Assembly: GCF_020037015.1 (NCBI RefSeq)
Contig: NZ_JAIQDE010000018.1
Coordinates: 62,001-126,000 of the forward strand
Direction of reading: 5' to 3'
From: Corallococcus sp. AS-1-6
Lineage (GTDB): Bacteria; Myxococcota; Myxococcia; Myxococcales; Myxococcaceae
DNA: 64,000 bases
The notes beneath the pieces were generated by a model. The model saw nothing but the letters and a program-made list of their open reading frames with translations. It did not search any database and was not told the DNA's origin. Shown one piece after another: positions 26,252-35,617 of the stretch. Both the position numbers and the translations under genes were made by a program. Each line of letters begins with the position of its first letter. The stretch's first letter is position 1.

Positions 26252-27439
26252 TCAGCTCCCGCCCAGGTCCCCCAGGTTCAACCCGTACGGATCCGTCGTC
26301 GTCCGCCTTGGCCCGGGCTCTGGCGCACCGGGCGCCAGGGGCGCCACGCGGATCAGCCCCGCGGCCCTCAGCCGTTCCACGGACCGGGACGCGGCCAGCT
26401 CTCCCATCGCCGCCGTGCGCAGCGCCTGACGGATGCTCCGGCTGCCCCTCAGCTTCGAGTACAGGTACAGGTCGTCCGCCGTCAGGTCCGCCGGGGCAGG
26501 GCGGGGGATGGGCTCGAACACCAGCCTCCCGTCCAACGCGAACAGCGCGTCACTCAACGCCAGCGTCAGCCCCACCTCCGCCTCGCGGTACAGCGCGTGC
26601 GCCTCCGGCACCGGGCCCCGCTCCAGCACCTGCGCCGCCAACGCCACCGCCAGGTCGTACTTTCGCGACGACAGGAACGCGCGCACCAGCGCCAACAGCT
26701 CCGTGAACTCCGTGGACTCGCCCACCGTGGGGCCCGTCGACCGGTGCGGCGCCAGCGCCCCCCGCCGGTACAGGTGCAGCACCCAGCGCGCCGCGAACAA
26801 CGGCGCCTCCCTCGCGCTCGCCAAGAGCTCGCCCAGCGTCGCGCCTCCGGCCGCCAGGTCCAGGAGCACGTCCTCCTCCTCGGAGAACGTCTCCACCGCG
26901 AACTCGCGGAACACCCGGAACGTGGTGTCCAGGCGCGGGAAGATGTCCCGGAACTGCGCCCACTCCTGCACCCGCGCCACCGCGTCCCGGTGCAGCGTGC
27001 TCAACGGCAGCCGCAGGCCCACCGCCCGGCCGGACAGGGGTAGCCCCGGCGTGAACTCCACCTCGCCCGACTCCCAGGTGTAGCAGTCGAACAGCGCCTC
27101 GCGCGCCTTGTGCTCCATCGCCTCCGTCAACTGCGACAGTTCCACGAAGCAGCGCTGCACCAGGAACGTGCCGTAGGGCAGGTTCGCCCCCTCCGCCGCC
27201 TCGAACGCCGCCGCCGCCCGGGGCGCTTCCAGGATGCGCAGGTTCACCAGCACCTGCGCCAGGTGCTCCCTCGGATCCGTGGAGGCCACCCCCACCAGGT
27301 GCCCGTCCCGCAGGTAGAACTCCCGGCGCACCGCGCCCCGCTCCACCCGCAGCGTCCCCTCCACCCCTGGCGTCGCGTACAGCGGGGGCAACACCAACTG
27401 GAGCCGGTAGCTGGCCAGGTTTCCTGTGAACGCTTCCAT
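26252..27439 (-). CDS. DUF4388-type regulatory protein
   Basis: The protein has 395 residues from ATG 27439, with GGAGG 11 nt upstream. The first 150 residues (MEAFTGNLASYRLQLVLPPL, LRVERGAVRREFYLRDGHLV, a helical part with LVQRCFVELSQLTEAM, then LFDCYTWESGEVEFTPG) are the DUF4388/PATAN domain arrangement found in many myxobacterial signalling proteins. A helical central region and a C-terminal winged-helix-like segment (SIRQALRTAAMGELAASRSVERLRAAGLIRV) follow. It is probably a cytosolic adaptor or regulator. It is convergent with the DUF2019 gene (3 bp apart) and divergent from trpS. Confidence 0.78.
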   Translation of the reverse strand: MEAFTGNLASYRLQLVLPPLYATPGVEGTLRVERGAVRREFYLRDGHLVGVASTDPREHLAQVLVNLRILEAPRAAAAFEAAEGANLPYGTFLVQRCFVELSQLTEAMEHKAREALFDCYTWESGEVEFTPGLPLSGRAVGLRLPLSTLHRDAVARVQEWAQFRDIFPRLDTTFRVFREFAVETFSEEEDVLLDLAAGGATLGELLASAREAPLFAARWVLHLYRRGALAPHRSTGPTVGESTEFTELLALVRAFLSSRKYDLAVALAAQVLERGPVPEAHALYREAEVGLTLALSDALFALDGRLVFEPIPRPAPADLTADDLYLYSKLRGSRSIRQALRTAAMGELAASRSVERLRAAGLIRVAPLAPGAPEPGPRRTTTDPYGLNLGDLGGS

Positions 27440-27683
27440 CCGGGGGCGCCCTCCAAGGCAGGTCGCATGCTGCGCCGGCCGCCAGGGTAACTGGGAGACC
27501 CGAGACGTCTCAACCCCTCGAAACTCCTGGACTTTTCCTGCCCGGACGAAATGTTCCAGCAAGGCCGGGCATGCGGGTGTCAGGCATTGAAAGGGCCCAC
27601 CTGTCCCAACGGAAGGTTGCAGCGTGACGGCGGGTGTGCGAACGAACCGTGTCCTCCACCCGTCATTCGGAGCGCGAATCGCG

Positions 27684-28697
27684 ATGCGGATTCTCTCAGG
27701 CGTCCAGTCGTCCGGAAGGCTGCACATCGGCAACTATTACGGGGCGATGCGGCAGTTCGTGCAGCTCCAGGACCAGGGCGAGGCCTACTACTTCATCGCC
27801 AACTACCACGCGCTCACCACCGTGAGGGACCCGAAGCTCGCGCTGGAGCTGACGCGCGACGCGGCGCTCACGTACCTGTCGCTGGGCCTGGATCCGAAGA
27901 AGGCCGTCCTCTTCCGCCAGAGCGACGTGAAGGAGGTCCTGGAGCTCAACTGGATCCTCGGCACCGTGGTGCCCCAGGCCCACCTGGAGCGCGCCCACAG
28001 CTACAAGGACAAGGTCGCCCGCGGCATCAGCCCGGACTTCGGCCTCTACGCGTACCCCGTCCTCATGTCCGCGGACATCCTGCTCTACAGCGCGGATCAG
28101 GTGCCGGTGGGCAAGGACCAGATTCAGCACATCGAGTTCGCGCGCGACTGGGCCGTGAAGTTCAACACCCAGTACGTCCCCGGCTACGACCCGGCGGACC
28201 CGGAAGGGAAGGAGCGGGGCCACGCGCCCGGCATCCTCAAGCTGCCCTCCGCCTTCGTGCAGGAGAACGCCGCCACCGTGCCCGGCATCGACGGACAGAA
28301 GATGTCCAAGTCGTACGGCAACACGCTGGAGCTGTTCGGCGAGGAGAAGGACATCAAGAAGCGCATCATGTCCATCAAGACGGACTCCACGCCCGTGGAC
28401 GCGCCCAAGCCCACCGTGGACGCGCCGCTCTATGATCTGCTCAAGCTGATGCTCCCGCCCGGCGAGTTCTCCGACGTGGACGCGTCCTGGAAGGCCGGCG
28501 GCAAGGGCTACGGCGACTTCAAGAAGAAGCTCCTGGACGCCTTCCACGTCACCTTCGGCCCCGCCCGCCAGCGCCGCCAGGAGCTGCTCAACGACCCCGG
28601 CGAGTTGGAGCGCATCCTCAAGGACGGCGCCGACCGCGCCCGGGCGGAAGCCACCCGCCTGATGGACCAGGTGAGACGGGCCGTGGGAATCCCCTGA
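27684..28697 (+). CDS. trpS: Tryptophanyl-tRNA synthetase
   Basis: The protein has 337 residues from ATG 27684; an in-frame GTG at 27624 would add 20 atypical residues. It is a class I synthetase with HIGN at 14-17 (GRLHIGNYYG) and KMSKS at 206-210, plus the AYYFIANYHALTT and ADILLYSADQVPVGKDQ segments for Trp and ATP binding. It charges tRNA-Trp in the cytoplasm. The length equals the compact bacterial form. The 244-bp divergent upstream region has no visible T-box, in line with a Gram-negative. Confidence 0.96.
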   Translation: MRILSGVQSSGRLHIGNYYGAMRQFVQLQDQGEAYYFIANYHALTTVRDPKLALELTRDAALTYLSLGLDPKKAVLFRQSDVKEVLELNWILGTVVPQAHLERAHSYKDKVARGISPDFGLYAYPVLMSADILLYSADQVPVGKDQIQHIEFARDWAVKFNTQYVPGYDPADPEGKERGHAPGILKLPSAFVQENAATVPGIDGQKMSKSYGNTLELFGEEKDIKKRIMSIKTDSTPVDAPKPTVDAPLYDLLKLMLPPGEFSDVDASWKAGGKGYGDFKKKLLDAFHVTFGPARQRRQELLNDPGELERILKDGADRARAEATRLMDQVRRAVGIP

Positions 28698-28835
28698 ACG
28701 CCCGTTCCTGTTCAAATGTTTGACCCCCCTGGGAGGCATTGCTAAGGAGGTCTGTCCCTCCGGCGCTCGTAAAGGCTGGAATTTCGGCCCCTTCCGCATG
28801 ACGAAGTTCCCATCCCCCCAGAAGGACGCCGGCCG

Positions 28836-29711
28836 GTGAGCGAAGGTCGCAAGCCCCCACCGCCCGACGACCTCCCGCCAGACCCCGACGGGGAGGGATT
28901 GCCGCGCACGCCCGGAGACGCCTTCCGGGTGGCGCTGCCCAACTTCGAGGGTCCCCTGGACCTGCTGCTCCACCTCATCAAGGAGCACCGGGTCGACATC
29001 TTCGACATCCCGCTGGCGCTGATCACCGCCAAGTACCTCGAGTACCTCGAGCGGATGCGGGAGCTGAACCTGGACATCGCCGGGGAGTTCCTGGTGATGG
29101 CCTCCACGCTCGCCCACCTGAAGAGCCGCATGCTCCTGCCCCGGCAGGACGCGGCCCAGGTGCCCGAAGGCGCGGACGTGCTCGCCTCGGTGGAGGAGGC
29201 TCAGGACCCTCGCGCGGAGCTGGTGCGCAGGCTCCTGGAGTACCAGAAGTACAAGGAGGCCGCGGAGCACCTGGCCAAGCAGGACATCCTGGACCGGGAC
29301 GTGTTCGCCCGGAAGGTGCCCGTGGAGGCGGTCCCCATCCCGGAGGACGAGGTCGGGCTCCAGGAGATCTCCGTCCTCAAGCTGGTGGAGGCGCTCGACC
29401 GCGTGCTCGAGCGGCTGACGCCCAAGGTGCAGCACGAGGTGGTGCTGGAGCGCGTCAGCCTGTCCGAGGCCATCCTCCGGCTGGCGGAGCGGCTCAAGAA
29501 GGACGGGCAGGTGGTGTTCGAGGCGCTGTTCACGGAGGCGGCCACGCGCCAGGAGGTGGTCATCACCTTCATCGCCATGCTGGAGATGGTGAAGCGCCGC
29601 CTCATCAAGGTCTTCCAGGAGGAGCCCCTGGGCCCCATCCAGGTGACGCCCAACGGGGACGCGCTGGAGAAGCTCATCCCCACGGAGGTCGACGAGAGTG
29701 ACTACCGGTAA
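28836..29711 (+). CDS. scpA: Segregation and condensation protein A
   Basis: The protein has 291 residues from GTG 28836. After a Pro-rich 27-residue leader comes the ScpA core: VALPNFEGPLDLLLHLIKEH, IFDIPLALITAKYLEYL, AGEFLVMASTLAHLKSRMLL, and the C-terminal winged helix FEALFTEAATRQEVVITFIAMLEM. It is the kleisin of the SMC-ScpAB condensin and bridges the SMC heads. It overlaps scpB by 14 nt. Confidence 0.96.
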   Translation: MSEGRKPPPPDDLPPDPDGEGLPRTPGDAFRVALPNFEGPLDLLLHLIKEHRVDIFDIPLALITAKYLEYLERMRELNLDIAGEFLVMASTLAHLKSRMLLPRQDAAQVPEGADVLASVEEAQDPRAELVRRLLEYQKYKEAAEHLAKQDILDRDVFARKVPVEAVPIPEDEVGLQEISVLKLVEALDRVLERLTPKVQHEVVLERVSLSEAILRLAERLKKDGQVVFEALFTEAATRQEVVITFIAMLEMVKRRLIKVFQEEPLGPIQVTPNGDALEKLIPTEVDESDYR

Positions 29712-30699
29712 CGGTCCCGACGACGCTGACGAGACGCCCGCCCCCGGCACGCCCGGCGGCCCCGGACAGTTCTCCGAGGAGGAGATCGCCGCCGTCACCG
29801 GCCCCGGCCCGGACGACGCGGAGCTGGACGGGGTGGAGGCGGCCGCCATCGAGGAGGACTCGGACGACACCGACAACGTCCCGGACCTCCAGTCCTCCTT
29901 CGAGAAGCTGGTCGCCAAGAGCCGCAACCTCTCCCCGGACCGCATCCGCACGGTGCTGGAGAGCGTGCTCTTCGTCGCCGAGCGCCCCCTCAACGTGGAC
30001 GAGCTCTACCAGGCCACCGGCATCCCCCGGGAGCCCATCCTCCAGGCGCTGGATCAGCTCTCCGGCATCCACCGCGAGGGCATCAGCGGCGTCGTCCTCT
30101 ACGAGGTGGCGGGCGGGTGGCAGTTCCGCACGGATCCCCACTCCGCGGAGTACGTCCGGCGCTACCTCCGGGTGAAGCCGCAGCGGCTCACCCGGGCGGC
30201 GGTGGAGACGCTGGCCATCATCGCGTACCGGCAGCCCGTCACCCGCCCGGAGCTGGAGGACATCCGCGGCGTGGACTGCGGCGCGGTGCTCAAGGCGTTG
30301 ATGGACCGCAAGCTGGTGAAAATCCTGGGCAAGCGGGAAGAAGTCGGCCGCCCCATTCTTTATGGAACCACGCGCGAGTTCCTGGAGTTCTTCGCGCTGA
30401 AGGACCTGTCCGCGCTGCCCACGCTCCGTGAATTCCATGAATTGACCCAGGAGCACCGGGAGATCGTGGAGAAGGAGGCGGCGCCCCCGGCTCCGAAGGC
30501 GGAGGGGACGGTGGCGGCGCTGTCGGACCCGAACTTCACGAAGCGGATGGAGAAGAACGAGGCGGCCAGCGAGGCCGCCCTGGAGGAGCTGGAGGAGGCC
30601 ATGGCCGCCGCGGAGCGGAGCCAGAAGGTCAGCGCCAGCATCCTGGAAAGCCCCCCTTCGCCCGAGAAGGGTGATAGCGAGGGGCCCAAGCCCGAGTGA
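29698..30699 (+). CDS. scpB: Segregation and condensation protein B
   Basis: The protein has 333 residues from GTG 29698, inside the scpA end. Two winged-helix domains are present: LESVLFVAERPLNVDELYQ, GVVLYEVAGGWQFRTDP and AAVETLAIIAYRQPVTRPEL, followed by RPILYGTTREFLEFF. The protein is longer than the usual 190-200 residues. It has an acidic N-terminal extension of about 75 residues and a charged C-terminal tail of about 90 residues. ScpB dimers bind ScpA and regulate SMC loading. It is the second gene of scpA-scpB, with the pseudouridine synthase 27 bp on, a common bacterial order. Confidence 0.95.
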   Translation: MTTGNGPDDADETPAPGTPGGPGQFSEEEIAAVTGPGPDDAELDGVEAAAIEEDSDDTDNVPDLQSSFEKLVAKSRNLSPDRIRTVLESVLFVAERPLNVDELYQATGIPREPILQALDQLSGIHREGISGVVLYEVAGGWQFRTDPHSAEYVRRYLRVKPQRLTRAAVETLAIIAYRQPVTRPELEDIRGVDCGAVLKALMDRKLVKILGKREEVGRPILYGTTREFLEFFALKDLSALPTLREFHELTQEHREIVEKEAAPPAPKAEGTVAALSDPNFTKRMEKNEAASEAALEELEEAMAAAERSQKVSASILESPPSPEKGDSEGPKPE

Positions 30700-30726
30700 C
30701 GGGCGGCAACTGGAAGAAGGCAAGGC

Positions 30727-33402
30727 ATGGCGGCGGAACGTTTGCAGAAGTACCTGGCTCGCGCGGGAGTGGCTTCGCGCCGGCACGCGGAAGAACTCAT
30801 CACCTCCGGTCGCGTCGGAGTGAACAACGAGACGGTGACGGAGCTGGGCAGCCGGGTGGAGCCCGGGGTGGACCTGGTGACCGTGGATGGGAAGCTCGTC
30901 ACGCCGCCGGAAGAATCGTCGTACTACCTGCTCTACAAGCCCGTGGGCGTCGTGACGACGCTGTCGGATCCGCAGGGCCGGCCCACGGTGGCCAGCTACG
31001 TGGAGGAGACGGGCCGCCGCCTGTTCCCCGTGGGCCGTCTGGACTACGACGCCGAAGGGGCGCTGCTCTTCACGGATGACGGCGCGCTGGCGCACAAGCT
31101 CACGCACCCGAGCTTCCAGGTGCCTCGCACGTACCTGGCGAAGGTGAAGGGCGTGCCGGACATGCCCACGCTGGAGAAGCTGCGCGGGGGCGTGCGGCTG
31201 GAAGACGGCATGGCCACGCCGGTGTCCGTGGACATCTTCGAGAAGGCCGAGCGCAACACCTGGCTGAAGATCGTGGTGGCGGAGGGCCGTCCGCACCTCA
31301 TCAAGCGCCTGTGCGCGGCGGTGGGGCACCCGGTGGTGCGCCTGTTCCGTCCGAACTACGCGGGCATCGGCGTGGAGGGCCTGCGCCCCGGTGAGCTGCG
31401 GAAGCTGAAGACCGCGGAGGTGATGCAGCTCACGGAGGTGGCGGAGGGCCGTGCGCAGCCGAACGCGTCGGACCTGAAGCTGCCGCCGCGCCGTCACGGG
31501 CGCTCGGCGCCGGGCTTCGGCGGGGCGGATGACGACGACGTCGAGCTGTCGATGGACGACGACGCGCCGGTGGCGCCGCGCAAGACGGAGCGCGCGGCCA
31601 AGAAGGCCGCGACGGGGCCCAAGACCCGCGAGGCGCGTCCGGAGCGCAAGGAGTGGAAGGGCGTGCAGGACGGAGGCACGCGTCCGCCGAAGTTCGCGAA
31701 GCGCGGGGCGACGCTGGCCACGGACGACGACGCGGACCTGGAGGACGTGCCGACGTTCGACGACGACGGTGACGAGGTGGAGTCGGACGCCGCCGAGGGA
31801 GCCACGTACGGCAAGGCCGCGCGAGGCGCGGGACGTTCCAGCAAGACCGAGGGTGAGCGAGCCCCCCGTGGCGCCGCGCGGTTCGGCAAGCCGGCCGGCG
31901 CGGGGCGCTCCGAGGGTGGTGCGTCGCGCGGTGGCAGCCGGTTCGGTGCCGAGGGTGGCGCGTCCCGTGGCGGTGGCCGGTTTGGTGCCGAGGATGGTGC
32001 GTCGCGCGGTGGCAGCCGCTTCGGCAAGCCGGCCGGTGCGGGCCGTGGTGGTGATGAGGCTCCGCGCGGGCGTTTCGGCAAGCCGGCCCGTGCTGGCACG
32101 GAGGGCGATGCTCCTCGCGGCGGTGGCCGCTTCGGCAAGCCCGCGAGCCGCTTCGGTGGTGAAGAGGGCGGTGCTCCGCGTGGCGCGGGCCGTTTCGGCA
32201 AGCCCGCGAGCCGCTTCGGTGGCGAAGAGGGTGGCGCTCCTCGCGGCGCGGGCCGCTTCGGCAAGCCCGCGAGCCGCTTCGGCGGTGAAGAGGGTGGCGC
32301 TCCTCGCGGCGGTGGCCGTTTCGGCAAGCCCACGAGCCGCTTCGGTGGCGAAGAGGGCGGCGCTCCTCGCGGTGGCGGTCGCTTCGGCAAGCCGGCCCGT
32401 GCTGGCGCGGAGGGAGATGCTCCCCGTAGCGGTGGCCGCTTCGGCAAGCCCGCGGGTCGTTTCGGCGATGACGAGGGCGGCGCTCGTGGCGCGGGCCGCT
32501 TCGGAAAGCCGGCCCGGGAAAGCCGCGATGGTGATGAGGCTCCGCGCAGCAGCTTCGGCAGGCCTGCCCGTGCCGGTGCCGAGGGTGGTGCGTCGCGCGG
32601 TGGCAGCCGCTTCGGCAAGCCTTCGGGCCGCTTCGGCGGTGAAGAGGGCGGTGCGCCTCGCGGTGGCGGCCGTTTCGGCAAGCCCGCAGGCCGTGGTGGT
32701 GACGAAGGCGCCCCTCGTGGTGGCGGTCGCTTCGGTGCCGAGGGTGGTGCGTCGCGCGGTGGCGGCCGCTTCGGCAAGCCCGCAGGCCGCTTCGGTGCCG
32801 AGGGCGGTGCGCCTCGCGGTGGCGGCCGTTTCGGCAAGCCCGCGGGTCGCTTCGGTGACGAAGGCGGTGCACCTCGCGGTGGTGGTCGCTTCGGCAAGCC
32901 GGCCGGCGCGGGCCGTGGCGGTGACGAAGGTGGCGCTCCTCGCGGCCGCTTCGGCAAGCCGGCGGGTGGAAGCCGCTTCGGTGGCGAAGAGGGTGGCGCT
33001 CGTGGCGGTGGCCGCTTCGGCAAGCCCGCTGGCGCAGGCCGCTCCGAAGGCGGTGCTCCTCGCGGTGGCAGCCGCTTCGGCAAGCCCGCTGGCGGTGACC
33101 GCCCCGAGCGTCGCGAGTGGAAGCCCCGTGGCGAGTCCGCGGGCCGTCCCGAGCGTCGCGAGTGGAAGCCCCGTGGCGAGGACTCCGGCAGCCGGTCTCG
33201 CGGCGGCGGTGAGTCCTCGTCCAGCGGCTCGGGCGAGCGCATCGTCCGCGCGGGCGTGAAGAAGGCGCCCCCGGGCGAGCGCGGCGGCGGATACCAGGAC
33301 TTCAAGGAGCGCAAGACACGCGCCTCCGAGCCGCGCTGGAACAGCAAGGCGCCTCGGGGAGGGGCAGGCCGTCCGCCCCCTCGCGGTGGCCGCTCCCGCT
33401 GA
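30727..33402 (+). CDS. RluB/RsuA-family pseudouridine synthase with giant RFGKP-repeat tail
   Basis: The protein has 891 residues, three times the usual size. The S4 RNA-binding domain (about 1-60) is followed by the synthase core, with catalytic Asp106 in GRLDYDAEGALL, YLLYKPVGVVTT and RPHLIKRLCAAVGHPV. An acidic linker (about 260-375) leads to a tail (about 378-795) with 18 RFGKP motifs separated by Gly/Ser/Arg- and Glu-containing spacers. Two EWKPRGE repeats and a basic end follow. It modifies uridine in 23S or 16S rRNA. The tail resembles RGG regions that bind RNA and may condense it, but such a function here is inferred. Placement after scpAB is common for rluB. Confidence 0.92.
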   Translation: MAAERLQKYLARAGVASRRHAEELITSGRVGVNNETVTELGSRVEPGVDLVTVDGKLVTPPEESSYYLLYKPVGVVTTLSDPQGRPTVASYVEETGRRLFPVGRLDYDAEGALLFTDDGALAHKLTHPSFQVPRTYLAKVKGVPDMPTLEKLRGGVRLEDGMATPVSVDIFEKAERNTWLKIVVAEGRPHLIKRLCAAVGHPVVRLFRPNYAGIGVEGLRPGELRKLKTAEVMQLTEVAEGRAQPNASDLKLPPRRHGRSAPGFGGADDDDVELSMDDDAPVAPRKTERAAKKAATGPKTREARPERKEWKGVQDGGTRPPKFAKRGATLATDDDADLEDVPTFDDDGDEVESDAAEGATYGKAARGAGRSSKTEGERAPRGAARFGKPAGAGRSEGGASRGGSRFGAEGGASRGGGRFGAEDGASRGGSRFGKPAGAGRGGDEAPRGRFGKPARAGTEGDAPRGGGRFGKPASRFGGEEGGAPRGAGRFGKPASRFGGEEGGAPRGAGRFGKPASRFGGEEGGAPRGGGRFGKPTSRFGGEEGGAPRGGGRFGKPARAGAEGDAPRSGGRFGKPAGRFGDDEGGARGAGRFGKPARESRDGDEAPRSSFGRPARAGAEGGASRGGSRFGKPSGRFGGEEGGAPRGGGRFGKPAGRGGDEGAPRGGGRFGAEGGASRGGGRFGKPAGRFGAEGGAPRGGGRFGKPAGRFGDEGGAPRGGGRFGKPAGAGRGGDEGGAPRGRFGKPAGGSRFGGEEGGARGGGRFGKPAGAGRSEGGAPRGGSRFGKPAGGDRPERREWKPRGESAGRPERREWKPRGEDSGSRSRGGGESSSSGSGERIVRAGVKKAPPGERGGGYQDFKERKTRASEPRWNSKAPRGGAGRPPPRGGRSR
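31858..33110 (+). repeat. Imperfect in-frame tandem repeats coding the RFGKP tail
   Basis: About 1.25 kb encodes repeated units of roughly 17-24 codons built around CGCTTCGGCAAGCC, with 18 FGKP and one FGRP copies. Units are diverged at synonymous sites, so the array is old rather than a fresh expansion, although 32140-32400 has several nearly identical units in a row. Confidence 0.85.
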
Positions 33403-33411
33403 AACACCCCT

Positions 33412-33448
33412 CCTCCTGGGTCGCTCCGTCGGTGGGCGGCCCGGGAGG
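33412..33448. terminator. Possible terminator after the pseudouridine synthase
   Basis: CCTCCTGGG (33412-33420) pairs with CCCGGGAGG (33440-33448), with one mismatch, around a 19-nt loop, in the 97-bp gap before the HEAT lipoprotein. No T-run follows, so this is tentative. Confidence 0.3.
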
Positions 33449-33499
33449 GCGTTGATATAACCGCCGCCTACCTCCAGCGTCCGCCGCTCCGGGAGAACG

Positions 33500-35617
33500 A
33501 TGCGAATCCGCGTGCGACCCCTCTTCCTCGCCCTGACCCTCCTCGTCGGGTGCAACGGCAACCGGGATCAGCTCCTCGCGGAGATCCAGGACCCCCGTCC
33601 CGAAATCCGCGCCGCGGCCGTGAGGAAGCTCGCCGAGCAGAACAACGCGGACGACCTGGTCCTCTTCACCCGCGCCGCCAAGGACCTCTCCGCCATCGTC
33701 CGCGGTGAGGCCGCCAGCGCGCTCGGGGAGAGCCAGGACCCGCGCGTCGTGGACCTCCTCGGAGAGCTCCTGGAGGATCCCGACGAGGCCGTGCAGGGCC
33801 AGGCCGCCCTGGCGCTCGCCAAGGTGAAGAACGACAAGGCCAAGGCGTACCTCACGCTCCAGTACGGACGGCGGGGCCGCGCCACGCGCCGGGTCATCGT
33901 CCAGGCCCTCAAGAGCGCCAACGTCCCCGGCGCCATGGCCACCGTCGTCGCCGCCGAGTCCAAGGGCCTCTGGGACCGCAACCTCCTGGCCCTCACCGAG
34001 GGCGCGCTCCCGGAGCGCGTGGGCGCCGCGGAGGAGCTGGGCAAGAGCGGCCGCGCGGAGGCGGTGAACCGGCTGCTGCCCATGGTGCGCGACAGCCAGG
34101 TCATCCTCGCCGCCGCCGCCGTGCGCGGCCTGGGCGACGCGGGCGACACCCGCGCGGTGGCCCCCATCGCGCTGCTGCTCGACGAGAGCTTCCCGGAGCT
34201 GCGCGAGTCCGCCATCGGCGCGCTGATGAAGCTGCAGGACCCGACCGCCGCGACGAAGCTCCAGGCGGTGGCGGTGGAGAAGAGCGCGGTGAGCCCGCTG
34301 GCCACCGACGCCATCCTGACCTTCCCGCGCACGCCCGCGACGGACGCCGCGCTGTGCGCCATCGCGCTCGACGGCGCCCGGGACGAAGCCCTGGACGCCG
34401 CCCGCGCCATGCGTTCGCGAGGCGGCTGCCCGGCGGAGCCCATCGCGGACCGGCTGTCGCGCCCGGCCACCGCGGCGTCGGGGCTACAGGCGGTGACGGG
34501 CCTGGGCCCGGCGGCGCAGGCGCTGCTGCCCAAGGTGACGCCGTGGCTCAACCAGCCGGACGCCGGGCCGCGCACGCTCGCGGTGGAGGCGGTGACGCAC
34601 GTGGGCGATGCCTCCGTGGTGCCCGTCATCCAGAAGCTCTACGAGCAGGAGGTCGCCGGGCTCGCGACGCTGCGCGCAGACTGGATCCCGCAGGCGCTGC
34701 CGCAGAAGTACGCCGCGGACCTGGATCCGTCGGCCCCGCGCCCGGACGCGGCGAAGGGGAAGGAAGATCCCCGGTCCTCCAAGCACGCGCAGCTCTTCGA
34801 GCGGCTCCAGGCCCTCAACGCGGCCCGCGCCAAGCAGGCCGGGCGGGTGGTGGTGCCGCCGCGAGTCCCCTCGGAGCTGAGCGACGACGTGGAGCCCGCG
34901 AAGCTGCAGCCGCTGGCCACGCTGCTCACCGCGCTGGGGGCGCTCAAGGCGCCCGGAGCGCTGGAGATCCTCAAGGGCTACGCGGACGACGCGAGCCCGG
35001 TGCTGCGCGCGGCGGCGCTGGTGGGGCTCGCGTCCGTGGGGCCGGAGGGCATCGAGGTGACCCGCGCGGCGCTGCTGGAGCCCGACCGCGAGCTGCAGAA
35101 GACGCTGGCGCTGGCGCTGGCGGAGCAGGGCGAGGCCGGGCAGCTCGCGCTGGTGGAATCGCTGCCGAAGATGGGCAGCGAGAAGCTGGTGGTCCTGGAT
35201 GCGCTGACGCGCGTGGGGCCGCCGCCGGCGTCCGCGTCGGAGGCGTTGCAGGTCGTGGTGAAGGAGGGTGGGGCGGAGGCGGCGCTCGCGGCGCAGTTGC
35301 TGGGGCGGATGGGCGCGAAGGGCGCGGTGCCCACGCTGCTCAAGGCGCTGGACGACTCCAACAGCGTGGCCCGGCGCGACGTGCTGCTGGCGCTGGGAGC
35401 CATGGGTGACGCGAAGTCCGCGGAGGTGGTGGGGCGGGACCTGTACCACGACCTGCCGGAGATCCGCGCCGCGGCGGCCACGGCGCTGCGCAAGATGAAC
35501 ACCGGCGCGGAGGCCGAGCCGCTGGACGCGCTGAAGGGCGACTACTTCCGCGAGGTCCGCGTCGCGGCGGGGGCCTCGCCGACGAAGGAAGGCACGGCGG
35601 CCGGCGGGGCGCGGTGA
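33500..35617 (+). CDS. HEAT-repeat lipoprotein
   Basis: The protein has 705 residues from ATG 33500, with GGGAGAA upstream. The lipobox LVGC places the acylated residue at Cys18. The rest is an almost continuous array of HEAT/PBS-like two-helix repeats (for example DPRPEIRAAAVRKLAEQ, IVRGEAASALGESQDPR, PVLRAAALVGLASVG, SNSVARRDVLLALGAMG), interrupted by a charged linker near 400-460. It is an extracytoplasmic scaffold by location and fold; the partner is unknown. It ends directly at the ATG of the next gene (TGA then ATG), so the two are translationally coupled and probably act together. Confidence 0.8.
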   Translation: MRIRVRPLFLALTLLVGCNGNRDQLLAEIQDPRPEIRAAAVRKLAEQNNADDLVLFTRAAKDLSAIVRGEAASALGESQDPRVVDLLGELLEDPDEAVQGQAALALAKVKNDKAKAYLTLQYGRRGRATRRVIVQALKSANVPGAMATVVAAESKGLWDRNLLALTEGALPERVGAAEELGKSGRAEAVNRLLPMVRDSQVILAAAAVRGLGDAGDTRAVAPIALLLDESFPELRESAIGALMKLQDPTAATKLQAVAVEKSAVSPLATDAILTFPRTPATDAALCAIALDGARDEALDAARAMRSRGGCPAEPIADRLSRPATAASGLQAVTGLGPAAQALLPKVTPWLNQPDAGPRTLAVEAVTHVGDASVVPVIQKLYEQEVAGLATLRADWIPQALPQKYAADLDPSAPRPDAAKGKEDPRSSKHAQLFERLQALNAARAKQAGRVVVPPRVPSELSDDVEPAKLQPLATLLTALGALKAPGALEILKGYADDASPVLRAAALVGLASVGPEGIEVTRAALLEPDRELQKTLALALAEQGEAGQLALVESLPKMGSEKLVVLDALTRVGPPPASASEALQVVVKEGGAEAALAAQLLGRMGAKGAVPTLLKALDDSNSVARRDVLLALGAMGDAKSAEVVGRDLYHDLPEIRAAAATALRKMNTGAEAEPLDALKGDYFREVRVAAGASPTKEGTAAGGAR

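Noticed and set aside
31858-33110. Repeat array as a CRISPR
   Set aside because: Units are in frame, code for RFGKP-type peptides, lack unique spacers of constant length and sit inside a gene.
29674-33561. 1295-codon minus-strand frame with long Ala/Thr/Arg repeats
   Set aside because: The repeats are the mirror image of the RFGKP-coding repeats on the plus strand.
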